Shown in pieces: positions 1-11,200 of a stretch of 64,000 bases of DNA. Numbering within the stretch: the stretch's first letter is position 1; each line of letters starts with the position of its first letter. The stretch is from Turritopsis dohrnii (lineage: Eukaryota; Cnidaria; Hydrozoa; Anthoathecata; Oceaniidae), in assembly GCA_027922465.2 (NCBI GenBank), contig BQMF02000159.1, positions 1-64,000 on the forward strand. Direction: 5' to 3'. The notes beneath the pieces were generated by a model. That model saw only the letters and a program-made list of their open reading frames with translations, was not told the DNA's origin and ran no database searches. The translations under genes and the position numbers were made by a program.

Positions 1-2480
1 GGTGCCTGTGTTTCCGCAGCAGTAGTAACTGGCTCGGCTGTGGTTTCAATAACAACTGGGGCTTCTGTCTCTTTGGTTACCACAACTGGCGCGTCTGTCG
101 CTGCAACAGTGGTCTCTGGTGCAGCAGTTGTTTCCGCAGCTGTAGTGGCTGGTGTTGTTTCTGCAGCAGTAGTCACAGGTTTTGCAGTTGTTTCCACAAG
201 TGGTGCCTCTGTGGCCTTTGTAGTTTCGACAGGTTCCTCTGTTTCCGCAGCAGTAGTAACTGGCTCGGCTGTGGTTTCAATAACAACTGGGGCTTCTGTC
301 TCTTTGCTTACCACAACTGGCGCGTCTGTTACTGCAACAGTGGTCTCTGGTGCAGCAGTTGTTTCCGCAGCTGCAGTGGCTGGTGTTGTCTCTGCAGCAG
401 TAGTCTCAGGTTTTGCGGTTGTTTCCACAAGTGGTGCTTCTGTGGCCTTTGTAGTTACGACCGGTGCCTCTGTTTCCGCAGCAGTAGTAACTGGCTCGGC
501 TGTGGTTTCAATAACAACTGGGGCTTCTGTCTCTTTGGTTACCACAACTGGCGCGTCTGTTGCTGCAACAGTGGTCTCTGGCGCAGCAGTTGTTTCCGCA
601 GCTGTAGTGGCTGGCGTTGTTTCTGCAGCAGTAGTCACAGGTTTTGCAGTTGTTTCCACAAGTGGTGCCTCTATGGCCTTTGTAGTTTCGACAGGTTCCT
701 CTGTTTCCGCAGCAGTAGTAACTGCCTCGGCTGTGGTTTCTATAACAACTGGGGCTTCTGTCTCTTTGGTTACTACAACTGGCGCGTCTGTCGCTGCAAC
801 AGTGGTCTCTGGTGCAGCAGTTGTTTCCGCAGCTGTAGTGGCTGGTGTTGTCTCGGCAGCAGTTAGTCTCAGGTTTTGCGGTTGTTTCCACAAGTGGTGC
901 TTCTGTGGCCTTTGTAGTTACGACCGGTGCCTCTGTTTCCGCAGCAGTAGTAACTGGCTCGGCTGTGGTTTCAATAACAACTGGGGCTTCTGTCTCTTTG
1001 GTTACCACAACTGGCGCATCTGTTGCTGCAACAGTGGTCTCTGGTGCAGCAGTTGTTTCCGCAGCTGTAGTGGCTGGTGTTGTTTCTGCAGCAGTAGTCT
1101 CAGGTTTTGCAGATGTTTCCAAAAGTGGTGCTTCTGTGGCCTTTGTAGTTACGACAGGTTCCTCTGTTTCCGCAGCAGTAGTAACTGGCTCGGCTGTGGT
1201 TTCAATAACAACTGGGGCTTCTGTCTCTTTGGTTACCACAACTGGCGCGTCTGTTGCTGCAACAGTGGTCTCTGGTGCAGCAGTTGTTTCCGCAGCTGTA
1301 GTGGCTGGTGTTGTTTCTGCAGCAGTAGTCTCAGGTTTTGCGGTTGTTTCCACAAGTGGTGCTTCTGTGGCCTTTGTAGTTACGACCGGTGCCTCTGTTT
1401 CCGCAGCAGTAGTAACAGGCTCGGCTGTGGTTTCAATAACAACTGGGGCTTCCGTCTCTTTGGTTACCAGAACTGGCGCGTCTGTTGCTGCAACAGTGGT
1501 CTCTGGTGCAGCAGTTGTTTCCTCAGCTGTAGTGGCTGGTGTTGTTTCTGCAGCAGTAGTCTCAGGTTTTGCGGTTGTTTCCACAAGTGGTGCTTCTGTG
1601 GCCTTTGTAGTTACGACCGTTGCCTCTGTTTCCGCAGCAGTAGTAACAGGCTCGGCTGTGGTTTCAGTAACAACTGGGGCTTCTGTCTCTTTTGTTACCA
1701 CAACTGGCGCGTCTGTTGATGCAACAGTGGTCTCTGGTGCAGCAGTTGTTTCCACAGCTGTAGTGGCTGGTGTTGTTTCTGCTGTAGTAGTCTCCGGTTT
1801 TGCGGTTGTTTCCACAAGTGGTGCTTCTGTGGCCTTTGTAGTGACGACCGGTGCCTGTGTTTCCGCAGCAGTAGTTACTGGCTCGGCTGTGGTTTCAATA
1901 ACAACTGGGGCTTCTGTTTCTTTGGTTACCACAACAGGCGTGTCTGTTGCTGCAACAGTGGTCTCTGATGCAGCAGTTGTTTCCGCAGCTGTAGTGGCTG
2001 GTGTTGTCTCGGCAGCAGTTCTCTCAGGTTTGGTGGTTGTTTCCACAAGTGGTGCTTCTGTGGCCTTTGTAGTTACGACCGGTGCCTCTGTTTCTGCAGC
2101 AGTAGTAACTGGCTCGGCTGTGGTTTCAATAACAACTGGGGCTTCAGTGTCTTTGGTTACTACAACTGGCACGTCTGTCGCTGCAACTGTGGTCTCTGGT
2201 GCAGCAGTTGTTTCCGCAGCTGTAGTGGCTTGTGTTGTTTCTGCAGCAGTAGTGTCAGGTTTTGCGGTTGTTTCGACAAGTGGTGCTTCTGTGGCCTTTG
2301 TAGTTATGACCGGTGCCTCTGTTTCCGTAGCAGTAGTAACAGGCTCAGCTGTGGTTTCAATAACAACTGGGGCTTCTGTCTCTTTGGTTACTACAACTGG
2401 GGCGTCTGTCGCTGCAACAGTGGTCTCTGGTGCAGCAGTTGTTTCCGCAGCTGTAGTGAGTGGTGTTGTTCCCACAGCAG
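1..2480 (-). repeat. 231-bp coding tandem repeat (77-residue mucin-like unit), about 10.7 copies
   Basis: A fixed landmark (caggt) falls at 176, 407, 638, 870, 1101, 1332, 1563, 1794 (variant ccggt), 2025 and 2256, so the period is 231 bp apart from one step of 232. Read on the minus strand, each unit gives 77 residues, roughly 30% Thr, with blocks such as TTAAETTAAPETTVAATDAP and EAPVVIETTAEPVTTAAETE. These are typical O-glycosylation substrates. The copies are very similar, which suggests recent expansion or gene conversion. One copy has an extra t near 864, breaking the minus-strand frame. The array continues past the left edge. Confidence 0.95.
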
Positions 2481-5400
2481 TAGTCATACTGTCGACTGTG
2501 GTTTCTGTTGTGATGAAAGACATTTCTGTGGATAATGCTAATGTGGTGGAAATTTTGGAAGTTGGCGTGGTTAGAGTAGGTTGATCTGTTATTTTACTAG
2601 TTAATTCCATTGATTTTGTATCAGTTGTGAGATTGGTGGTTGAAGTTGCTGATATTTTTGCAGTTGTGTCATAGAAACATGAGAATGGGATATTGAGCCT
2701 TCTTTTCCTGGTTATGAGGTTTGTAGAAATATCTTTGGTTATGATCTAACATTAGAATTGTAATATATTTGAGATATTGTCAAATGAATATTAATTTGTT
2801 AGAGATATTGAATTAAAATTGAGTTAACTTACAAAGTTTTTGAATACAATAGACGCATTGAGGAATTGCCTAGTTGTTCCGCATCTGTATAGTGGGACAT
2901 TGAAAATAATATGTGATCCATTTCCACTAGGGTTACATTGGTCATTGGCAACTGTTAACTGTAGTTGGTCTGCAGTAAATGTAGGTAAGTCCACATCTCT
3001 GATTGACACAATCATTCTGTCAGGTAGACACTGAATTTCCATTGGACATTCCTCTACAACCTCCAAAACATCTACTTCTTTTGGAAGAGTTATAACAATC
3101 TTGTCTGTGGTTGTTTCAACAACATTGGGATGTAATGTAGTAGGTTGTGTTGTCGGTAAACCTATTGAATTTAATGAAAACATTAGTCATTGAAGTTAAC
3201 GTGATGTTATAATGTTATAATGCTCTATTGTAGGTGATCTATTATATCACAAGGACAAGTTTCCAACACGCAAATGTGTTTGCAAGATATCCCCAAAATA
3301 GCAAATAGTTGAACCTAATTTTAGTGTTGATGTATCACAAATGTAATAGAAAAATGGAAATGTTAAAATAAGGCAATATGATTATATTTACTTTTAAGAC
3401 ACCAGACCACATTTTAAATCTTTCCATTCAAGACTTGAACTTGACTCATTTAAAAATTCAAACCTTTTAGTTATTGAAATGTTTGATTTATTAACAGTTA
3501 ATTATACACGTTCAATGATGGGGACACTTAGTAACTTCAAACTGCACATTTGAATCTCTCAGGGAGATTTTCACAAAGTTCTGGAGAATTTCCATTCAAA
3601 ATCTACTGTGATTAAACTTAGCAATAGATTCTTCTGTTCCAATTTTATATCATCTTTTAAAACTATTGTAACCTTGATCTTTGAACAAATAACTGGAGTT
3701 ATGTAATATGTTCCATTTGAAAATAATTTGAAAATAGGTTTGTAAGCTTTAATGGTTGATATAAATCAGTTACATAAACAACAAATATTACCATGGCATA
3801 TGCATGTGATTTTTGAAAATACAAATACAAGTTACCTATACATGTTTTTCCATCCTTTAGCAACCGATATCCAGGCTCGCAAGTACATTTGAATTCATAT
3901 GGTGATGGATTACAGAAGTGAGAGCAGCCACCATTATTAAGTGCGCATGGGTCATCCACTAAAATAAAGTATTTTGTTTACCTTGAGGACTTTTACTTTG
4001 GGGAGGTGCTTATATATTCAAATTAGCAATTTATAAAGAACAACCCAACAGATATCAGTAAAGTTCTGTAATGATAAGATAAAGTAAACCAATTCAAAAC
4101 ACATACATGGAGTTACGTTAAAGTCTTTTCCAGCAAGAAAAACAAGCCTATGACACCATAATCCAACATAGTTATCTGTTGCTGAGTCTGCACCTTCACC
4201 AACAATTTCTAGTTCCTTTATGAACACACCATTAATGTAAACCTTAACTTTGGTTCCATCAACTACAGTGCGTAATTTCAGCCATTGTCCAGGTGAGTAT
4301 TGGTAATTTAATCGAGGACTACCTTCTGTTCCATCAGCACTTATATATAAAAACTGATTGACCCAAAGAAAATACCCCCAAGCCTTTGTTATTAATCTAT
4401 AAAAATAACAGCATTACATTACACAAGTGAAATAGCACAAGTGAGTCATTTAAAGGATGGATAACTTACTTTGCAGAGCTTTTGCTACCAAACTTATATT
4501 TGAATACATGTCCACAAGCACCATATCCAGAGTGATCAGAAGATGATAATGGTTTGATGGTTGTTTCAATTACTGCAAAATGAAAAAAGTAATTTTGCAT
4601 GTATTTCTAACAAATTCATTTTATGCAAGATAGACAACTATTTACCATATCTCGAGGAGTGAATTGGTTTTGACCACAGCCGCGCTGGCCCATAATGCCA
4701 TATGTCATCATCAACATCAGGCAAATATCCAGTGAATGTAGTACCTTGATCTTGCCAGACACCAAAGGAAGATTTCAACCAATGTTTGTTTCCAGTATAT
4801 TTCATTGGAGTTATTGGCAAATCTGTATTGATAAAGTGTGGTAAATTATATACAGTGTCAAATATTTGGTACATATTACTTAATGAATGTTGATAAAAAA
4901 TCAAATTTCCTTTACGCATACTTACTAAACATAAAAGTTTTGCAGTAATACAGAATGTTCCAACATTATGTAATCCCTAGAAATCGTATGAGCTGAAATA
5001 ACACCTACTTGAAACTTCCTGTGAAGCCGCCACTATTTCATTGAAGAGCCTCTTAGATGATAAACCTCCGTAATCTTTAGCAAAGTATATTCTCTTAACA
5101 CTTCCAGTAGCAATACGCAAAGCTTGCAAGTCATACAAGTTGCCAAATACAATCATATATACGATGATATTGTTTTGGTGGGCTTCTGTAGCAGCAACCT
5201 TCAACTTATCCATTTGTCTGGTTCCAATACCACTTGTTAAAACAAGTAATATCTTCCTTGCATTTGATCTTGAGCCATACTTACTATCGAACATTATAGA
5301 GCTTGCACCAGATATGGCAGTTTCTATATTACAGGTCCCACCAAGAAACTGCATTGTGTCAATTTTGGTCACCATTTCATTGACATTGAAACTATCCAAA

Positions 5401-7785
5401 AATGTAATTGGAATTAATGTAGTAGATGAGAATGTCCCAATTGAAAAGTCAATCTTATTAGTTGCTGAGGAATATCTTTGCACTATAGCTTTCACAAAAT
5501 CCTTTCCATTTTGAAAGTATGCTGATGAAGATGTCGAACTATCAAGTAATATGCCAAAGTCCAACACATTTTGAATAACAGATTTGGCTTTCACTGAAAA
5601 TGTAACAAAAGTAAAATTGAAATATGTTCTGTTACAAATTCACAAAATTTGTTACCAGCTGCAATATAACATCAAACTTAAAACATTCATACCAGCTACT
5701 TCACATATTCTCCTTGTTATTCCATTGGAAAAGGATTTAGAATTTGATGCATCATAGGTGGCCACATGGAAAACATCTTTTTCATTTTGCACAACAGATA
5801 ACAGACTGCTACGGTGCACATCTTGTCCAATGGCAATCACATATATCTAATGTACAAAAAAGTTTATTTGAAACTTACCATAATGCATGAACTGAGACTA
5901 AACTACTAAATAAATTACAGCCAAGATTTCAAAACACATTAAAAGCATTCAGGAAACCATAAAAATTAAACAAAACAACATAATTGACATACTGTTACTC
6001 CAGACGAACGAATTTTCTGAATGAGTTTCTGAAGTCTTAGTTGATAGGCTGAAGACATCCTAATGCTATCTGTTAGAATGAATAAAATTGTAGGAACATT
6101 TTCACGTTCAAGGGAAGAAGAGGCCATTTGCTGCAGTGCAATATCTAGACGAGAACTACCACTTGGGTAAGGTAGTTTATCAACAGCAGCTTTAAATGCT
6201 TCAGAGTCGGCATGTTCTCCAAATGATATGGTTTGTTCATTTTCTCCTGTATAAGATACAGCTGCAACATGGGATGCATCTGGGGAGATTTTAAAATTAT
6301 CCACAATTTTCTTTATCACGTGAACATGGTCAGTATAGTGACTAGCTATACTACCAGAGGCATCAATTATAAAGCCGATATTAACAATCTCTTTGCATTT
6401 GCTTGGTGATTCAATTGCTAGCTGGAGTGTTGCTATAATAGATGTAATGGGATGAATTTCACAACATTCAGCTCAAAGTGCTAGTTTCTGTTTGCAGTAA
6501 AAATCACAATAAACTTACAAATTCCTGAAAAAACTGTCTTTGCAATACTTTCCTGAGTACCAACTGTTGTAACCTTTTCTAATGAATCTATTTTGATCAA
6601 TTGGCTAGGACTGAGAAGCTTTCCATTCAAAGCAGAAGCGAACCCAACATTTGTTGATTGGATTTCAACAACATAGATTAACACACCAGCTTTTTTAAGT
6701 GTTAATAAGGCATCTTGCAAGACTGCACTGTCTTGGAACAATATTGGATCAATAAATGTAACAAGAACTCTGTAAAGTAAATATTACATACTCATATTAA
6801 TAATCTATGAGTAATGCCACAGCCAAAATTATGTTAGGCATTTGGAATATGTGAAAAACATCATCAGAAATGCACGGATTAAATTTCAAGAGAAGCGGTA
6901 AGAAAGTTATGAAGAGATATTTGAAACATATAAATAAGATCACGAGAATGATGGATTTAACAATGATACATTGAAATTCGGATATTTTATGCATATTAAT
7001 AGAAAATTTATAATAGATATTAATAGAAAATTCCAGTGTGATGAAATTATTAAGGAGATAATAAAATATTTTCTAACATTGTTGAAAAAATTGTTGAAAG
7101 TGACTGTCAAAAATGGAATTTTCATTGAAATAATGTGCATATTTTTATAGAAATGTACTTTTTTGAAGAGACTTTTTAACAAATTTGTCTACTGGGTTGA
7201 TGATGATTTATAATTCTCTAGATATCAAAAATAATAAAATCTTGTACCTTGGAACACTTGATCTTCCACCATATTCAGAATTATACAGAGATGAGGCCAA
7301 AGAAAAAGCACGTGCAATATTTGAGTTTTCAGAAGAAACAGCACTGAATGACTGAGCTTTCAACAGATTGGAAAACTTTTCAGGAACAACTGCCTCGTCA
7401 AAACGTATATTTATAGTTGCTTCATTCCCGAATGATATGATTGAAAAATGACTATATGCTTGCGAAAAACGAAAGTAAATTGTGAAATAGTTAACCAGGT
7501 TCAATTGGTAATCGACATTTTGTGACAGATCAATCATAAAAGCAATATCTGCGACAACTGGATATCCATTCTGCGATGCTAGAGAATTAAATTAAACATA
7601 AAGGCAACAAACAAACAATGGCAACCTTCAGGGTAAAAAAATAAATACCAATCCATTCTGTTAATCTATATGCTGAGATTAGGAAAAATTCATAAAAAGT
7701 GCATTGTTACAAAAAGATTATAATACTTACTTGAAGTTAAATGTAAATATAAGACAAAAATCAATACGAAAAAAGTAAACTTCAT
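1..7785 (-). CDS. Secreted multi-domain matrix protein: VWA x3, LamG-like, EGF, ZP-N, mucin tract (3' end outside window)
   Basis: Coding exons, in transcript order: 7785-7731, 7578-7248, 6769-6519, 6432-5993, 5846-5693, 5593-5009, 4822-4646, 4572-4470, 4396-4107, 3958-3836, 3161-2833, and 2745 to the left edge. All phases agree. Exon 1 is a signal peptide (MKFTFFVLIFVLYLHLTS) followed by donor gtaagt. Three VWA domains follow: the first has a degenerate MIDAS (DLSQN), the second has DASGS plus LTDS, the third has DSSTS but LTSG in place of LTDG. Exons 4822-4107 look like a LamG/concanavalin-type domain. Exon 3958-3836 is an EGF domain (CALNNGGCSHFC...CTCEPGY). Exon 3161-2833 has the ZP-N pattern ending in LYRCGTTRQ. 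The last exon opens with the ZP signature RRLNIPFSCFYD and then turns into Thr/Pro/Glu/Ala repeats. Such proteins are usually secreted or membrane-tethered and polymerise through ZP. The ZP-C half and any membrane anchor should lie left of the window. The name is not recognised. Confidence 0.85.
7078..7200. mobile_element. Hairpin MITE copy, degenerate
   Basis: Intronic copy of the dispersed family of about 115 bp. It has the same arm layout as the better copies: a Ttgaaa-like arm, a central tatagaaat core, and an outer arm ending ctactggg. It lies in the intron between the exons at 7248 and 6769, and many bases have diverged. Confidence 0.55.
7731..7785 (-). other. Internal signal-peptide exon (start of the downstream VWA-ZP unit)
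   Basis: ATG at 7785 opens an 18-residue hydrophobic leader, MKFTFFVLIFVLYLHLTS, plus one base, then gtaagt at 7730. The phase-1 end joins the acceptor at 7580-7579 and reads T-S-Q-N-G-Y-P-V-V-A-D into a VWA strand. The upstream VWA exon ending at 8206 has the same phase and could also join this acceptor. That would skip the leader and give one longer protein. AATAAA motifs on the minus strand at 7845-7840 and 7816-7811 lie just upstream and would fit the 3' end of a separate upstream gene. Confidence 0.8.
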
Positions 7786-8205
7786 TGTGTTAATGTCACA
7801 TTGAGAATATTTTATTTTAAAGACAAAATCTTGTGTTCTTTTATTAGAGAAAATCTTAAGATTACTGCCATCAATAAGTAGTACTTCAGAAGTGCTGATG
7901 AAGTATTTGTGGTTATAATGTATGAAATGTTGTTATTTCAGTGCTGTAATTTTCTGCATTGAGAATAGAAGGAAATGCTCAGTTTAAATAATCATATCCA
8001 AATAAAACTTGAAAAGAAAGAACTGTTTTTCTTGAATGAAGAAACATCCTTGCAAGTAGAAATGTTAAATCAAAGGTAGACATTCAAAAACATCAAATTA
8101 ATGTTATGTAAACAATCTTGACCACATAGGATGTTATTACAAACAGACAGGCAGACCATAACTAAAACAAACAAATAAACATAAAAAATTAAAGGATATG
8201 CTTAC

Positions 8206-11200
8206 CTCTTCTGGAGTAAGTACAAACAGTTGCTGAAATTTTTTCGACGAAATCTGGTTGATGAAGTTGAGAAGAGTCATCTGCATAAAAAATACTGTTT
8301 ATCTCGTTAGCAGAGGGTAGTTTGGCCTCAATTGATGTCAATCCTTCCAGATCATCATTGCTTATATCAGTACCAATACCAATGACAATAGTTTTCACGC
8401 CTTGAAAAGTAAAAAAAAAAAAAAATTTAAGTAACAACATAACAAAGTCTCAGTTAGAAAGTTAGTTAGAAATTACTTACCTGACTGCACAAGTCTACTT
8501 ATTATTATTCTTGGGTCACTGTAGCCTGGAGCTTGTGTCTGCACTCCATCAGTAAGAAGAATCAAAACTTTTGGTACACTAGAACGGGCACTTCTAAACA
8601 GGTTATTCTCAACCTTAAGTAGGGCTAAATCGATCCTAGTTGACCCTCTAGGGTAGTCAATCTACAAATAAAAGAATAAAAATACAATGAAAAGAATTAA
8701 AAAATGACGAAATAGCAACAAAAACACAATGGAAATTAACATCATCCTTCATAAAATTTCCAAACGAACCTGCAGTACAGCATTTTGAAATTCTTGATTA
8801 TCATAAAAGTCGTTAAGATGTATTCCAATCTCTGAAGTGCTACTAATAACAACAATGCCAGCATGAATTCCATGTCTGGATACACCACCTAATTGATTGA
8901 CTAATTTATTCACTAAGTGCAATTGTTGAGAGAATTCTGTGCCCACACTGGCTGACCCATCAACAAGAAAAACAATGTCGGCTGGCAAATGACATCTTGC
9001 AGCATCATCTGATATAATTGAGCCATTAACTAAACAGAAGAAAATCAATGAAAATTTCTTGTGAACAAACTGTACTGTTCCTGTATATAAGTTAATCCCA
9101 TCATCAATACTTTCACTTTCGATTGTAGTTTTAATGTTTTCAAATTTACCAGTGCGTGTGTGGACTATAATAGCTTGTTATATATAAATTTAACAACAAA
9201 ATCTGAACTTTGTGAGCTAAAAGTATTGACACAGAAAAATCATGAATAGTAATCCCTTTTATAGTTATAAAAAATGTTTTTTTTTAATGCCACACTTTGC
9301 TACGCCATTTATCGCCTCCGCTCCGTGTTTATGACGTACAACTGGAACTGGAACGGTAGTGGAGCCCGTGTACCCTCCTCAAGCTTTCGATTTTTCCAAA
9401 AATAACGTACAACAACTCATTAATCAAACACTTCAACAACATCACAATAAGAAAAATTATAAAATCAAAAGTTTATTCGCCACGAAATAGTGTCACCTTG
9501 CTGATTATATTATCAAGGCGATGGATGAGAAAAAGAAATTCCTAGATTTGGCGAGATTAACCCAATAAACAGATACTTTTGCGCATACGCGGCAAGATTC
9601 CATTCATTTGTGTGTTATGTTACACGATACGTTACTTTTTTCCTTACAGAGTATTTTTTTCATAACAGAAGGAAAACCTTTTTAATCCCTTTTTAATACT
9701 TTAAGGATAGGGGCAGGTAATTTTTATCAGAATAAATCCTAAAAAGGGATGTATTGAAGTGAGATGCTGACAGAAGTAAAAATGCTTGTTATCATCTGAC
9801 ATCTTTTTGAGTTTTTTCGAGGTCGCGATTAGTTGTTTCTTTCTATTGTTAATGAATGTATGTTTTTGAAAAATAATCACGTGATATGAACACCCTGTGG
9901 GCAAAATCTTCAAAAAGTCACTGCGATGAAGATCATTTTTTTTGCTGTGTATAAATGCTGTGGATAATTCTATAAAAATGCACTCCTTTGCAGTGTTTTT
10001 TCAACAGATTTGCAAGAGACACGAGAACATGTGTTCAAGGTTTTTTTTGTATTGATCTTGAGTTGAATCTAAAGCTTTCTCACAGAGTTCAGAGAGTGGA
10101 CACATTTGTTGAAAAATCACTGCGAAGGAGTGTATTTCTATAGAAATATACACACTACTTCAATGAAAATGCTCTTCATCATTGGTGACTTTTTGACGAC
10201 TTTGCCCACTGAGTTGGTTCGTGTAACAATTTCAGTTCATCAAACTTTTCACAGAAAAACCTTAAACAAATTTCATAAGGTTTTCACCGTGAAGTTTTTG
10301 AACTCTATGCGAAGTAGGTATAAACATTGCAAAACGATCCTTTGTTTTTGATTTGAAAGCTACGTCTGAAATGACGAAATTAACAAATAGTAAGAAAGTT
10401 GGATAAATGAAAACGAACAAAAAAAGCCTTATTCAATGGCATAGAATTTCCTTTTTCTTGCCTTTGCTGACTTCATTACATATTTTGTTATTTATTTATT
10501 CTTTATTTTCAGTTGGATATAAACTATAGTGTACAATACTAATCAAGTCCAACATGCAACAAACTATATAAAAACGATAGAAGAAATAAAAACAAACAAA
10601 CAAACAAACAAACAAACAAACAAACAAACAAAAACAAAAACAAAAAAAGAAATAAGGAATAAAAGAAAATATGAAGATTAAAAGCTAAAACATATTAATT
10701 ACAATTTTTGTACTTGCAATATATTTTCTGTCCCTTCAGTGCATGCATGAACTTAGAAAGGTCCTGTAATTCCTTCATATTTGCAGGTAAGTGATTCCAT
10801 GCTAAGGATGCACGAAATATGAAGGAACTCATATACACATTATGTCTTAATTCTCCTTTTATTTCGCCTCTTTCAGATAAAATAGAGAGATAAAAAAAGA
10901 AAATAAAATAAAATGTAATGAAATAATAATTCAGTCTTTACGCAAAAGGGAAATAGTTTTTGGAACGTTGAGATATCATCCAGGACTCTCCCCGAAAAAT
11001 GTCCAATCTTCGTTTTGTTTAGACTCATGATGGACAATCTCTAACCCCCGTATATCGAATAGGCAAGAGACCCTGTGTTCGAGGTTGTCATGATGGAGGC
11101 ATTGACTTGATTGAAGAAATTAGGTACATTTATCGAGTGCTGCTTAATCAAAATTACCACTTTGGGTGCTACATAAAAACTTTTTTCAGGTATTTTAGAC

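Noticed and set aside
40..2584. Long open frames on the plus strand across the left repeat (559 and 579 codons)
   Set aside because: They are the antisense of a 231-bp coding repeat, whose multiple-of-three period keeps the other strand open too. Splice phase, the ZP exon and the EGF exon support only the minus strand.
8070..8161. Terminal coding exon for the upstream VWA unit
   Set aside because: The acceptor is good and the phase fits, but the peptide is unlike any domain and overlaps gtctgcctgtctgttt simple sequence. Mentioned only as an alternative.
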